Positions 16,915 through 27,609 of a stretch of 64,000 bases of DNA are shown piece by piece. The stretch is taken from positions 2,542,001 to 2,606,000 of the forward strand of contig NZ_CP104307.1 of NCBI RefSeq assembly GCF_025252405.1, given 5' to 3'. The position numbers and the translations under genes were made by a program. The notes beneath the pieces were generated by a model. The model did not search any database and was not told where the DNA came from. It saw only the letters and a list, made by a program, of their open reading frames with translations. Every line of letters begins with the position of its first letter. Position 1 is the first letter of the stretch. The DNA comes from Flavobacterium sp. TR2. Its GTDB lineage: Bacteria; Bacteroidota; Bacteroidia; Flavobacteriales; Flavobacteriaceae.

Positions 16915-18666
16915 ATGAAATTAAATTGCCAGTATAAAATTATCGTTTTGCTAGTGTTATTTGTAGGCCAGTTTTCGATTGCCCAGAAGAAAAATGAGAG
17001 TATCGGAACTGAGACAGTAAACGTGGTAAAACCGTATTCGCCGACTATTTCAGATGCTTTTAAAGTAAAAGAAACGCCTTCGCTTGACGATAGCGGGAAT
17101 CAGCCGAAAGAAGTGATTAAATACAGTATTTTGTCTGTTCCTGTGGCATCTACTTTTACGCCTTCAAAAGGAAAAGCAGAGGGAGTTGAGAAAGCTAAAA
17201 AAGAAAGATTATTTAATAATTATGCTACTTTAGGACTTGGAAATTACAGTACTTTGAATGGAGAATTGTTTGTAAACCAAGATTTAGGAAACAATGATTA
17301 TGTGGCAGGAATGTTTCGCCATCATTCTTCTCAAGGCGGTATAAAAGATGTCGAATTGAATGATGAGTTTTATGATACGTCAATTAATGTAGGTTACGGC
17401 CAAAATAACAGAGATGTGACTTGGGGTGTCGATTTAGGGTATCAAAATCAGATTTACAATTGGTACGGACTTCCGTCAGATTTTGGTTCAACCATTCCAG
17501 ACCAGCGTTATGATTTGGTAAACAGCATCAATCCAGATCATTCTTATAATACCATTTGGGTTGGGGGAAATGCTGAATTTACAGAAAGTATTTTTAGTAA
17601 ACTTTCGGCAAAATTTACGCATTTTTCAGACAGCTATTCTTCCTCAGAAAATAGGTTTTTTGTCAAGCCAACTTTTACTGTTGATGTAATGGATCAGGCA
17701 ATTAAAACAAATGTAATCGTGGATCATGTAAGCGGTTCTTTCAAAAATAATTATTTTCAAGACAATACAGAAGCTTTAAAATATAGTTTTACAAATGTTG
17801 GAATTGAACCAAGTTTTGTAATCAATGAAAATGAGTGGACTTTGGAATTGGGAGCGGGAATTTATTACAGTGCAGATTCTGAAAACAGCGGAAATAAATT
17901 CTATTTCTATCCAAAAGTAAATGCTTCTTACCGATTGGTTGGCGATTTAATGATTTTTTATACTGGTGTAAATGGAGCTTTAAACCAAAATTCATATGCA
18001 GATTTTGTCACAGATAATCCGTTTGTGTCTCCAACCCTAAATATGCGTCCGTCAAGCACGCAATATAATGTGTTTGCAGGTTTGAAAGGAAAATTGGCTA
18101 GCAATGTAAATTATAACTTGACAGCTTCTTATTTAAATGAAAAAGATAAAGCATTGTTTAAGGCAAATGATTATACAGAAGTAATTACAAATGAAGATTA
18201 TGCTTTCGGAAACTCATTTGGGGTAGTGTATGAAGACATTAGAACTTTCCGTTTTTATGGAGAATTAAAAGCTGATTTTTCTCAAAATGTAACTTTTGGA
18301 ATCAACGGAACCTTTAATAGCTACAATACTGATAACGCAGTTGAAGCATGGAATTTACCATCAATGAAATTAAGTTCGACTTTAGACGTTAATATTACAA
18401 AGCAGTGGTATGCTGGACTGAATGTATTTTATGTTGGAGAAAGAAAAGATATGCAGACAAATACTTCTTTAGGAATAGATGCTGCTCCAATTACTTTAAA
18501 AAGTTATTTTGATGCCAATGCGCACGTTGGTTATAAATTCAGCGAGCGTTTGACGTTTTTCTTAAAACTAAATAATATTGGAAATCAAGCTTATGAAAAA
18601 TGGCTGAATTATCCAGTGCAAGGATTCCAAGTTTTAGGAGGTGCAAATTATAAGTTCGATTTTTAG
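16915..18666 (+). CDS. Outer-membrane beta-barrel protein, TonB-receptor-like without plug
   Basis: A start at 16915 gives 583 residues with a clean signal peptide (MKLNCQYKIIVLLVLF to SIAQ). An earlier in-frame ATG at 16885 lies inside a repeat and adds 10 residues. The mature protein begins with about 75 non-barrel residues (ETVNVVKPYSPTISDAFKV), followed by alternating amphipathic strands to a C-terminal ANYKFDF, whose terminal Phe fits BAM recognition. No plug domain or TonB box is visible, so the TonB-dependent receptor label often given to this family is doubtful. The barrel probably acts with the upstream 1004-residue TPR protein (inference from neighbourhood). Confidence 0.78.
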   Translation: MKLNCQYKIIVLLVLFVGQFSIAQKKNESIGTETVNVVKPYSPTISDAFKVKETPSLDDSGNQPKEVIKYSILSVPVASTFTPSKGKAEGVEKAKKERLFNNYATLGLGNYSTLNGELFVNQDLGNNDYVAGMFRHHSSQGGIKDVELNDEFYDTSINVGYGQNNRDVTWGVDLGYQNQIYNWYGLPSDFGSTIPDQRYDLVNSINPDHSYNTIWVGGNAEFTESIFSKLSAKFTHFSDSYSSSENRFFVKPTFTVDVMDQAIKTNVIVDHVSGSFKNNYFQDNTEALKYSFTNVGIEPSFVINENEWTLELGAGIYYSADSENSGNKFYFYPKVNASYRLVGDLMIFYTGVNGALNQNSYADFVTDNPFVSPTLNMRPSSTQYNVFAGLKGKLASNVNYNLTASYLNEKDKALFKANDYTEVITNEDYAFGNSFGVVYEDIRTFRFYGELKADFSQNVTFGINGTFNSYNTDNAVEAWNLPSMKLSSTLDVNITKQWYAGLNVFYVGERKDMQTNTSLGIDAAPITLKSYFDANAHVGYKFSERLTFFLKLNNIGNQAYEKWLNYPVQGFQVLGGANYKFDF

Positions 18667-18687
18667 GCGTATTGCCATAAAGATACC

Positions 18688-18728
18688 AAGGCACTAAAAC
18701 ATTTAAAATGAATGTGCCTTTTTTTTTT
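18688..18728 (+). terminator. Rho-independent terminator after the barrel gene
   Basis: AAGGCAC pairs with GTGCCTT, followed by a run of ten T residues shortly after the stop at 18666. Confidence 0.75.
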
Positions 18729-18778
18729 CAGCCATGAGCTCATGAATTTTTTGGAGTAGATTCGTGAATTCGTGGCTG
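18729..18778. repeat. Imperfect palindrome of the CACGAATTCACGAA family
   Basis: The left arm starts CAGCCATGAGC and the right arm ends GAATTCGTGGCTG; they pair imperfectly over about 19 bases. The same GCCACGAATTCACGAA unit recurs at 47710, 48513 and 56715, so it is a dispersed family in this genome. Confidence 0.65.
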
Positions 18779-18797
18779 TTTTTTTTAATTTTATAAA

Positions 18798-19328
18798 ATG
18801 GAAATTACATTACGTCAAGAAAATAAAAATGATTTTCAAAGTGTTTTTCAATTGATAGAAAAAGCTTTTGAAAAGGAAGAATACAGCGATCATAAAGAGC
18901 AGTTTTTAGTAGAAAGACTTAGAAAATCAGATGCTTTTATTCCTGAGCTATCTATCGTTGCAGAACTTGACGGTAAAATTGTCGGTTATATTTTGTTTAC
19001 CAAACTGAAAATAAAAAACGATTTAAATTCATTTGAATCTCTGGCACTCGCCCCAGTTTCGGTTTTGCCAGAATTTCAAGGAAAGGGAATTGGCTCAAAA
19101 TTAATTTTGCATGGACATGAAATTGCAAAGGATTTAGGTTATAAATCGGTAATTTTACTAGGACATCAGGATTATTATCCAAGGTTTGGATATGAACTTT
19201 GTGAAAAATACAATATCAAAATGCCGTTTGATGTTCCAGCTGAAAATTGTATGGTTATTGCATTAACCGAAGATGGTTTAAAGAATGTAAATGGAGAAGT
19301 AGTTTATCCAAGTGTTTTTTTTGAATAA
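18798..19328 (+). CDS. GNAT family N-acetyltransferase
   Basis: The product is 176 residues with the GNAT fold. The N-terminal beta strand is MEITLRQENKND, motif A is LAPVSVLPEFQGKGIGSKLI (acetyl-CoA binding Q-x-x-G-x-G), and the motif B region is LLGHQDYYPRFGYELC. It resembles YhbS-type acetyltransferases. The substrate is not known. It stands alone after a terminator and a dispersed repeat, with a 66-base gap to the next gene. Confidence 0.88.
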   Translation: MEITLRQENKNDFQSVFQLIEKAFEKEEYSDHKEQFLVERLRKSDAFIPELSIVAELDGKIVGYILFTKLKIKNDLNSFESLALAPVSVLPEFQGKGIGSKLILHGHEIAKDLGYKSVILLGHQDYYPRFGYELCEKYNIKMPFDVPAENCMVIALTEDGLKNVNGEVVYPSVFFE

Positions 19329-19390
19329 AAATTTAGACAAAGAAAAAAACCTTTGCACCTTTGTTCCTTAGAACCTCAGTACCTTTAAAA
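19329..19390. repeat. Dispersed repeat of the AAGGTTCTAAG family
   Basis: Read on the minus strand this contains GGTACTGAGGTTCTAAGGAA and a GCAAAGGT unit. Related tracts occur at 55943-55980 and 59361-59400. Confidence 0.5.
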
Positions 19391-19394
19391 AAAA

Positions 19395-19844
19395 ATGACT
19401 TTCAAAGAAAAAATATATTCCCACTACACTCAAATGGTTCAGGATCGAATTGATGTTTTTAGAGACATGATTTCTGGTCTAACCGAAGATTCAAAAAACG
19501 ATGCCAAAGGCTCGGCAGGCGATAAACACGAAACAGCTCTGTCGATGATGCATATCGAGCAGGAAAAATTGACTAATAAATTAAAGGAAGCGCTAGAGCA
19601 AAAAGCAATTTTAGATAAAATAGATCCGCTTAAGACAACAGAAAATATTGTTTTAGGAAGCTTGGTAAAAGCAAACGGAATTTATTTGTACGTGAGTGTA
19701 GCTCTTCCGAAAATTGCAATTGATGGTATCAATGTTATTGCGCTTTCTCCGCAATCTCCCTTAGGAAATCATTTAATGGGAAATAAAGCGGGGTTTCAGT
19801 TTGAAATAAACAAGACGCATTATACTATTCAAAGCGTTGAGTAA
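19395..19844 (+). CDS. Small GreA/GreB-related protein
   Basis: The product is 149 residues. The first 75 are charged and helical (EDSKNDAKGSAGDKHETAL, then EQEKLTNKLKEALEQKAIL), consistent with a coiled coil. The C-terminal half (VLGSLVKANGIYLYVSVAL, then SPQSPLGNHLMGNKAGF) matches the FKBP-like GreA/GreB C-terminal domain, where SPLG-x-x-L-x-G-x-x-x-G is the usual ending. The acidic DE tip of true GreA is not obvious, so transcript cleavage activity is doubtful; it may bind RNA polymerase in another way. Relatives in flavobacteria are often labelled 3-oxoacyl-ACP synthase, which the sequence does not support. Confidence 0.75.
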   Translation: MTFKEKIYSHYTQMVQDRIDVFRDMISGLTEDSKNDAKGSAGDKHETALSMMHIEQEKLTNKLKEALEQKAILDKIDPLKTTENIVLGSLVKANGIYLYVSVALPKIAIDGINVIALSPQSPLGNHLMGNKAGFQFEINKTHYTIQSVE

Positions 19845-19861
19845 TGTATTCGTTTATGAAC

Positions 19862-19894
19862 AACTTTGTCAAAGTTTCAAACTTTGACAAAGTT
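19862..19894. repeat. Perfect 16-base inverted repeat
   Basis: AACTTTGTCAAAGTTT and its exact reverse complement flank a single C. It lies 17 bases after the GreA-related stop but has no T tract, so it looks more like a dispersed palindrome than a terminator. Confidence 0.75.
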
Positions 19895-19924
19895 CTCTAA
19901 AGATTAGACATAAAGTAATTCCAC

Positions 19925-19988
19925 ACAGTTTATCATTTCGAACAAGAGCTGAGCGATAGCGAATAGGCGAAGCAAATCTTCGTAAACA
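19925..19988. repeat. Dispersed GAGC/CGAAG repeat
   Basis: The tract contains TCATTTCGA, GAGCTGAGCGATAGCGAA and GGCGAAGCAAATCTTC, which looks like a distant member of the CTGAGCGGAGTCGAAG group seen at 5926, 58012 and 59428. Confidence 0.5.
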
Positions 19989-20007
19989 ACTACTTATTTT
20001 ATTAAAC

Positions 20008-20077
20008 ATAGCCCGTGGTTTCAACCACGGGAAACGTATTGTATATATTGCTTCCCGCGGTTGAAACCGCGGGCTAT
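20008..20077. repeat. REP-like palindrome doublet
   Basis: Two units, ATAGCCCGTGGTTTCAACCA and its inverted partner ending TTGAAACCGCGGGCTAT, are separated by about 17 bases. Each unit forms its own 7-base-pair stem (CCCGTGG/CCACGGG and CCCGCGG/CCGCGGG). The differing bases compensate inside each stem. This resembles REP/BIME elements mobilised by RAYT transposases. Confidence 0.7.
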
Positions 20078-20458
20078 ATTTTAAAATTAATAATGCAAAA
20101 ACTTTGTCGAACTACTTTTAAGGATTTTCTTTATTGGAATTAATACGTAATTGTATAAACAATAATTCCAGAACAGCTTTCTGTCTTCTCTTTACGAATT
20201 CTTCATTTAGATTTGAAATAACTTATAATTTAATTCAAAAAACCGTTTTAAACTTTAAATTTTAAAGCAGTTTTACACCTGAAATTAGAATTTTCAAGTT
20301 TAAACCTTTTTTTATTGTTTAAATTTTACATTTTGTATGTAAAAATTAAATTGTGGTTTAAAATTGTAATTGAAATTACCAAATGTGTTTTCTAATTGTA
20401 ACTAATGCTCCATCTTTGCCCTATCAAATTAAAATTTAAAAAATAAAAATATAAAATT
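20078..20458. other. AT-rich leader region of asnB
   Basis: No gene or known RNA element is recognised in this stretch. A possible -7 element CATCTTTG lies at 20411-20418 with one mismatch to TAnnTTTG, but no correctly spaced -33 is seen. Confidence 0.4.
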
Positions 20459-22135
20459 ATGTGCGGAATTGTATGTGCCTTTGATCTTAAACAAAAAGCC
20501 GAAGCGTTAAGACCTCAAGTATTAGAAATGTCAAAAATCATTCGTCACCGTGGACCAGACTGGAGCGGGATTTTCAGCAATGATAAAGCGATTCTTTCTC
20601 ATGAGCGTTTGGCAATTGTAGATCCAGCGTCCGGAAAACAGCCTTTATTTACAGAAGATAAAAAATTGGTTTTGGCTGCAAATGGTGAAATCTATAACCA
20701 TAGAGACCTTCGCAAACAATTTGCTGGAAAATACAACTTTCAAACAGAAAGCGACTGCGAAGTTATTTTGGCGTTATACAAAGAAAAAGGAGCAGATTTC
20801 GTTGATGAATTAAACGGAATCTTCGGATTTGCAATTTATGATGTAGATAAAGATGAATATTTTGTAGCTCGTGACCATATGGGAATCATTCCATTATATA
20901 TTGGATGGGATCAGCACGGAACTTTTTATGTAGCTTCTGAATTAAAAGCTCTTGAAGGATATTGTACAAAAATCGAATTATTCCCTCCAGGACATTATTT
21001 ATCAAGTAAAGACGGTGAATTTGTGCAATGGTACAAAAGAGACTGGACAGAATATGATGCAGTAAAGGATAACGAAACAAGCATTCCTGAAATCAGAAAA
21101 GCATTGGAAGCTGCGGTTCACAGACAATTAATGAGTGATGTTCCTTACGGAGTTTTACTTTCAGGAGGTTTAGATTCTTCTATTACTTCGGCTGTGGCTA
21201 AGAAATTTGCTCAAAAAAGAATTGAGTCAGATGATACTACAGATGCTTGGTATCCGCAATTGCACTCTTTCTCAGTTGGTTTAGAAGGTTCACCAGATTT
21301 GGCTGCAGCAAGAAAAGTGGCAGATCATATCGGAACAATTCACCACGAAATTAAATTCACTATCCAAGAAGGATTAGATGCCGTTCGCGATGTAATTTAC
21401 AACCTTGAAACGTATGATGTAACAACTGTAAGAGCTTCAACTCCAATGTGGTTAATGGCAAGAGTGATCAAATCTATGGGAATCAAAATGGTTCTTTCGG
21501 GAGAAGGAGCAGATGAGTTGTTCGGAGGATATTTATATTTCCATAAAGCGCCAAATGCTAAAGAATTCCACGAAGAAAACGTTCGTAAATTAGGAAAACT
21601 TCATATGTACGACTGCTTACGTGCAAACAAAAGTTTGGCTGCATGGGGAATTGAAGGTCGTGTACCGTTCTTGGATAAAGAATTTATGGATGTTGCAATG
21701 CGCATCAACCCGCAAGATAAAATGATCAACAAAGAGCATCCGATGGAAAAATGGGTAGTTCGTAAAGCTTTTGAAGATATGCTTCCAGAAAGTGTAGCAT
21801 GGAGACAAAAAGAACAATTCTCTGATGGAGTTGGATACAGTTGGATTGATACTTTGAAGGAAGTGGTAGCAAGAGAAGTATCTGATGAGCAATTGGCAAA
21901 TGCAAGATTTAAATTCCCATTGCAAACGCCAACTTCAAAAGAAGAGTACTACTATCGTTCAATTTTTACTGAACATTTCCCAAGTGATGCTGCAGCATTA
22001 TGTGTGCCTCAAGAAGCAAGTGTGGCTTGCAGTACAAAAATCGCTTTGGAGTGGGACGAAGCTTTCAAAAACCTAAACGACCCATCAGGAAGAGCAGTAG
22101 CAAATGTTCACGATGATGCTTACGTTAAAGCGTAA
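20459..22135 (+). CDS. asnB: Asparagine synthetase B, glutamine-hydrolysing
   Basis: The 558-residue enzyme converts aspartate, glutamine and ATP to asparagine. The N-terminal class II glutaminase domain is intact: Cys2 (MCGIV), Arg50 in HERLAIVD, Asn75 and Glu77 in ANGEIYNH, and the ESDCEVI Asp. The synthetase domain has the PP-loop LLSGGLDSS near residue 234 and VLSGEGADELFGGY. It aligns well with E. coli AsnB throughout. It lies 308 bases before a paralogue with a damaged glutaminase site and is followed by its own terminator, so the two are probably separate transcripts. Confidence 0.96.
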   Translation: MCGIVCAFDLKQKAEALRPQVLEMSKIIRHRGPDWSGIFSNDKAILSHERLAIVDPASGKQPLFTEDKKLVLAANGEIYNHRDLRKQFAGKYNFQTESDCEVILALYKEKGADFVDELNGIFGFAIYDVDKDEYFVARDHMGIIPLYIGWDQHGTFYVASELKALEGYCTKIELFPPGHYLSSKDGEFVQWYKRDWTEYDAVKDNETSIPEIRKALEAAVHRQLMSDVPYGVLLSGGLDSSITSAVAKKFAQKRIESDDTTDAWYPQLHSFSVGLEGSPDLAAARKVADHIGTIHHEIKFTIQEGLDAVRDVIYNLETYDVTTVRASTPMWLMARVIKSMGIKMVLSGEGADELFGGYLYFHKAPNAKEFHEENVRKLGKLHMYDCLRANKSLAAWGIEGRVPFLDKEFMDVAMRINPQDKMINKEHPMEKWVVRKAFEDMLPESVAWRQKEQFSDGVGYSWIDTLKEVVAREVSDEQLANARFKFPLQTPTSKEEYYYRSIFTEHFPSDAAALCVPQEASVACSTKIALEWDEAFKNLNDPSGRAVANVHDDAYVKA

Positions 22136-22170
22136 TTAAGTTTAAATTTTTAGAATTAGTATATATTGCG

Positions 22171-22202
22171 GAAAAACGTTCTCTTTTGAGAGCGTTTTTT
22201 TG
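22171..22202 (+). terminator. Rho-independent terminator of asnB
   Basis: AAAACGTTCTC pairs with GAGAGCGTTTT around a TTTT loop, ending in a T run, 36 bases after the stop. Confidence 0.8.
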
Positions 22203-22248
22203 TCTAGACTGTTAAAATAAGCATTAAGACCTTTCTAAGATTTGTTAT

Positions 22249-22281
22249 TTGCGATTATTTAACTTTCTTTTAATATATTTG
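22249..22281 (+). promoter_or_regulatory. Promoter of the second asn synthetase gene
   Basis: TTG at 22249-22251 and TATATTTG at 22274-22281 are separated by 22 bases, within the flavobacterial spacing range. The leader to the ATG at 22444 would be about 155 bases. A second -7-like TAGTTTTG lies at 22354-22361. Confidence 0.5.
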
Positions 22282-22443
22282 AAACCCCATAGAAAAAACG
22301 TTAAATGCCTTTATGTTTTAAGAATTTAATGGCAGAAAGCAAAAATTAATATTTAGTTTTGCTTTGTTCGAAAAATTTTAATGATTTTTTAATGTTCAGT
22401 TAGCCTAAAAACTGAATAGAAAATAAAATAAAAATAGCGTATT

Positions 22444-24057
22444 ATGTCTGGATTATTGGCCGTAATTGGAAAAGGAAAAGACCCAAAACTTGTTAAAGAA
22501 CTTTCAGAAAGAATGTCTCACCGCGGTCCTGATGAAAGTGATGTTCATATCATGGAAAATGGCAGCATACTTTGCCATGAAAGTTTATCGATCATTGATC
22601 TTAACTCAGGAAGACAGCCTATCCAAGGAACCAATAAGGCATGGATGGTGCATGACGGGGAAATCTATAATTATCAGGAACTTAAAAATACAGTTTTAAA
22701 GAACCATACTTTTAGAACAGAATCAGATTCAGAAGTGATTGTGCATCTTTACGAAGAATTTGGATACGATTTCTGTAACAAACTAGATGGAGATTTTGCC
22801 TTTGTGGTTATTGATGGAGATAAATATATTGCAGGCCGTGACCCAATTGGTGTGAAACCTTTGTATTATGGCTTAGATGAAAGGGGGCGAATTTATTTTT
22901 CATCAGAAATGAAATCTATTGCAGATCAGTGCAAATCGTTTTCTACTTTTCCTCCGGGCCATTATTATACGGCAAAAACTGGTTTTGTAAAATATTACCG
23001 CCCAGAATACGAGGATCATAAAAATGCAAATCAGCCATTAGATTTAGAGTTAATCCGTGAAAGCCTCATTCAAGCAACACGCAAACGTCTGTTGGCAGAA
23101 GTGCCTTTAGGAGTGGTGCTGTCAGGAGGTTTGGATACTTCTTTAATTTCGGCAATTACTTCAAGATTGCTAAAAGAAAAAGGCGAAAAGCTGCATTCGT
23201 TTTCTATCGGATTGGATGCAAATGCTCCAGACAATGTTTCTGCTAGAAAAGCAGCTGAATTTTTGGGGACAGAACATCATGAAATCCATTTTTCTGTAGA
23301 AGAAGGCGTTAAAGTTTTAGAAAAAGTAATTTATCATATCGAAACTTACGATATCATTTCTGTGCGATCTGGAGTGCCAATGTATTTGCTTTCGAAAGCC
23401 ATTGCTGAGCAAGGAATTAAAGTTGTTTTGTCTGGCGAGGGAGCAGATGAGGTTTTTGGAGGCCACCTCTATTTTAGAAATGCGCCCTCAGAAGAAGAAT
23501 TTCAGGATGAAACGATAGAACGAGTACAGAAGCTTTTTACAGCCGATTTGCTACGTGCAGATAAAACGACAATGGCAAATGGTTTGGAAGTTCGAATTCC
23601 GTTTTTGGATACAGAGTTTTTAGATGTTGCCATTCGAATAAAAACAGAAGAGAAGCAGCCAAAAACTTATGACGGTGTTGAAAAATACATTTTAAGAAAA
23701 GCTTTTGATACAGAAGATCCTTATTTGCCTTCAGAAGTTTTATGGCGTCAGAAAGAGCAATTCTCTGATGGCGTAGGATACAGTTGGGTAGATGAATTGA
23801 TAGAATATTGTGCTTCTCAAGTTACAGATGAACAATTAGCTGGTGCAAGTGCAGAATTTCCATACAATTCGCCAACAACTAAAGAAGCATACTTGTATCG
23901 ATCAATTTTTCATAAATTCTACCCGCAGGTTAGCGCTGCGCAGACAGTTCGCAAATGGATACCAAAATGGCAGGAAAACCTTGATCCGAGCGGAAGAGCA
24001 AATGCTGCACACTTAAACGGTAATTTTGAAAATGTAAAATCTGGAATGACTGTATAA
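22444..24057 (+). CDS. Asparagine synthetase paralogue with degraded glutaminase site
   Basis: The protein is 537 residues and homologous to the upstream AsnB along its whole length. The glutaminase domain has lost key residues: the N-terminal nucleophile Cys2 is Ser (MSGLLAV), the Arg of HERL is Ser47 (HESLSIID), and the Asn of NGE is Asp71 (HDGEIYNY). The synthetase domain keeps VVLSGGLDTSLIS (near residue 226) and VLSGEGADEVFGGH. Glutamine hydrolysis is therefore unlikely. It could use free ammonia, or transfer to another amine as in amide- or lactam-forming AsnB relatives. The reading frame is fully open, so it is not a simple pseudogene. A terminator follows. Confidence 0.9.
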   Translation: MSGLLAVIGKGKDPKLVKELSERMSHRGPDESDVHIMENGSILCHESLSIIDLNSGRQPIQGTNKAWMVHDGEIYNYQELKNTVLKNHTFRTESDSEVIVHLYEEFGYDFCNKLDGDFAFVVIDGDKYIAGRDPIGVKPLYYGLDERGRIYFSSEMKSIADQCKSFSTFPPGHYYTAKTGFVKYYRPEYEDHKNANQPLDLELIRESLIQATRKRLLAEVPLGVVLSGGLDTSLISAITSRLLKEKGEKLHSFSIGLDANAPDNVSARKAAEFLGTEHHEIHFSVEEGVKVLEKVIYHIETYDIISVRSGVPMYLLSKAIAEQGIKVVLSGEGADEVFGGHLYFRNAPSEEEFQDETIERVQKLFTADLLRADKTTMANGLEVRIPFLDTEFLDVAIRIKTEEKQPKTYDGVEKYILRKAFDTEDPYLPSEVLWRQKEQFSDGVGYSWVDELIEYCASQVTDEQLAGASAEFPYNSPTTKEAYLYRSIFHKFYPQVSAAQTVRKWIPKWQENLDPSGRANAAHLNGNFENVKSGMTV

Positions 24058-24109
24058 AAATTAAATTTCAAAAATATAATAAACTCCAATTTAGGAGTGA
24101 AATATTGTA

Positions 24110-24148
24110 AAGCCGAAATGCATTAAAAATGTAGTTTCGGCTTTTTTA
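24110..24148 (+). terminator. Rho-independent terminator after the AsnB paralogue
   Basis: AAGCCGAAA pairs with TTTCGGCTT, followed by a T run, 53 bases after the stop. Confidence 0.82.
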
Positions 24149-24341
24149 TATAACAGAAAATCAATTTAAGAATTTGAAGTTTTAGAAACTTGAATTTTGA
24201 ATTTTATTTTTTTGCGTTATTTCCAGTTTTGGAATTTCAGAAATTTGGAATTTAAATTCATTTTTGGGTTTATTTTTTGGTTTTTCAGACGATTGTGTTA
24301 ATAACTTAGGTGCTTTAAGTTGTAATTTACTGGGTATATAG

Positions 24342-26339
<1,998 letters not shown>

Positions 26340-26448
26340 AATAAAAAATTAATAATTTCAATTCGTTTAATGTTTAAATTTACTAGACAATTAAACGAAT
26401 TGTCTTTTTAAAGAATAGACAGAATTAATAACCGATAAAGTAAAAAAT

Positions 26449-27384
26449 ATGAAAGTTACCATTGTAGGAGCAGGAAATGTTGGAGCTACCTGTGCAGATG
26501 TTATTTCTTATAGAGGAATTGCAAGTGAAGTAGTGCTGTTGGATATTAAAGAGGGTTTTGCAGAGGGTAAAGCACTTGATATAATGCAGTGCGCCACAAA
26601 CACAGGTTTTAATACCAAAGTTTCTGGAGTTACCAACGATTATTCTAAGACTGCAGGAAGTGATGTAGTTGTAATTACATCAGGAATTCCAAGAAAACCA
26701 GGAATGACAAGAGAAGAACTAATAGGCATTAATGCGGGTATCGTAAAAACAGTTGCCGAAAATGTGCTTAAATATTCGCCAAATACTATAATTGTTGTAG
26801 TTTCTAATCCAATGGATACTATGACATATTTGGCTTTAAAAGCTACAGGACTTCCAAAAAATAGAATTATAGGTATGGGCGGTGCTTTGGATAGTTCTCG
26901 TTTTAGAACTTACCTTTCATTAGCTTTAGATAAACCAGCAAACGATATTTCGGCAATGGTAATTGGAGGACATGGTGATACTACTATGATTCCATTAACA
27001 CGTTTGGCATCTTATAACGGAATTCCAGTGTCACAGTTTCTTTCGGAAGAAGTGCTGCAGAAAGTTGCTGCAGATACAATGGAGGGAGGAGCAACTCTTA
27101 CAGGACTTCTGGGGACTTCGGCTTGGTACGCTCCAGGTGCTTCTGTGGCATATTTAGTAGACAGCATTTTGAATGATCAGAAAAAAATGATTGCGTGTTC
27201 TGTATTCGTAGAAGGAGAATATGGCCAAAATGATATCTGTATTGGAGTGCCATGTATAATTGGTAAAAACGGAGTAGAAGAAATTCTAGATATAAACTTA
27301 AACGATCAGGAAAAGGCGTTATTTGCTAAAAGTGCAGATGCAGTTCGTAGTATGAATGATGCCCTAAAAACGATTTTAGTATAA
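26449..27384 (+). CDS. mdh: Malate dehydrogenase
   Basis: The 311-residue enzyme oxidises malate to oxaloacetate with NAD in the TCA cycle. The Rossmann motif GAGNVGAT is at residues 7-14, the mobile-loop IPRKPGMTREELIG carries the substrate arginines, VVSNPMDTMTYLAL follows, and the catalytic His is in IGGHGDTTMIPL near residue 174. The length and the PRKPGM loop mark it as an LDH-like MDH. It sits between gyrB and secDF, with a strong terminator after it, and appears monocistronic. Confidence 0.96.
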   Translation: MKVTIVGAGNVGATCADVISYRGIASEVVLLDIKEGFAEGKALDIMQCATNTGFNTKVSGVTNDYSKTAGSDVVVITSGIPRKPGMTREELIGINAGIVKTVAENVLKYSPNTIIVVVSNPMDTMTYLALKATGLPKNRIIGMGGALDSSRFRTYLSLALDKPANDISAMVIGGHGDTTMIPLTRLASYNGIPVSQFLSEEVLQKVAADTMEGGATLTGLLGTSAWYAPGASVAYLVDSILNDQKKMIACSVFVEGEYGQNDICIGVPCIIGKNGVEEILDINLNDQEKALFAKSADAVRSMNDALKTILV

Positions 27385-27406
27385 TAAAAACCGAAAAAAA
27401 GAAAAG

Positions 27407-27433
27407 AAGCTGCACTTTTGCAGCTTTTTTTTT
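27407..27433 (+). terminator. Rho-independent terminator of mdh
   Basis: AAGCTGCA pairs with TGCAGCTT around a CTTT loop, followed by a long T run, 22 bases after the stop. Confidence 0.87.
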
Positions 27434-27453
27434 GAGATTAATTAATAAATAAA

Positions 27454-27484
27454 TTGGTTAATATTTTCGTTAATTATATATTTG
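27454..27484 (+). promoter_or_regulatory. Flavobacterial promoter of secDF
   Basis: TTG at 27454-27456 and a perfect TATATTTG at 27477-27484 are separated by 20 bases, matching the flavobacterial TTG-N(17-23)-TAnnTTTG consensus. The leader to the ATG at 27610 is about 120 bases. Confidence 0.65.
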
Positions 27485-27609
27485 CTCGGTTTAAAAAAAA
27501 ATTGGTAATTCGTGATCTCGTTTTTTTGTTTTAAAAAATCATGTCAGGGCTTATTTTATGGGACTTTAAAACAAAAACAAAAATAAAACATAATTAATTT
27601 TTAGTAATA

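Noticed and set aside
19395..19844. 3-oxoacyl-ACP synthase
   Set aside because: No thiolase fold, catalytic Cys-His-Asn/His set or adequate length; the C-terminal half matches Gre factors.
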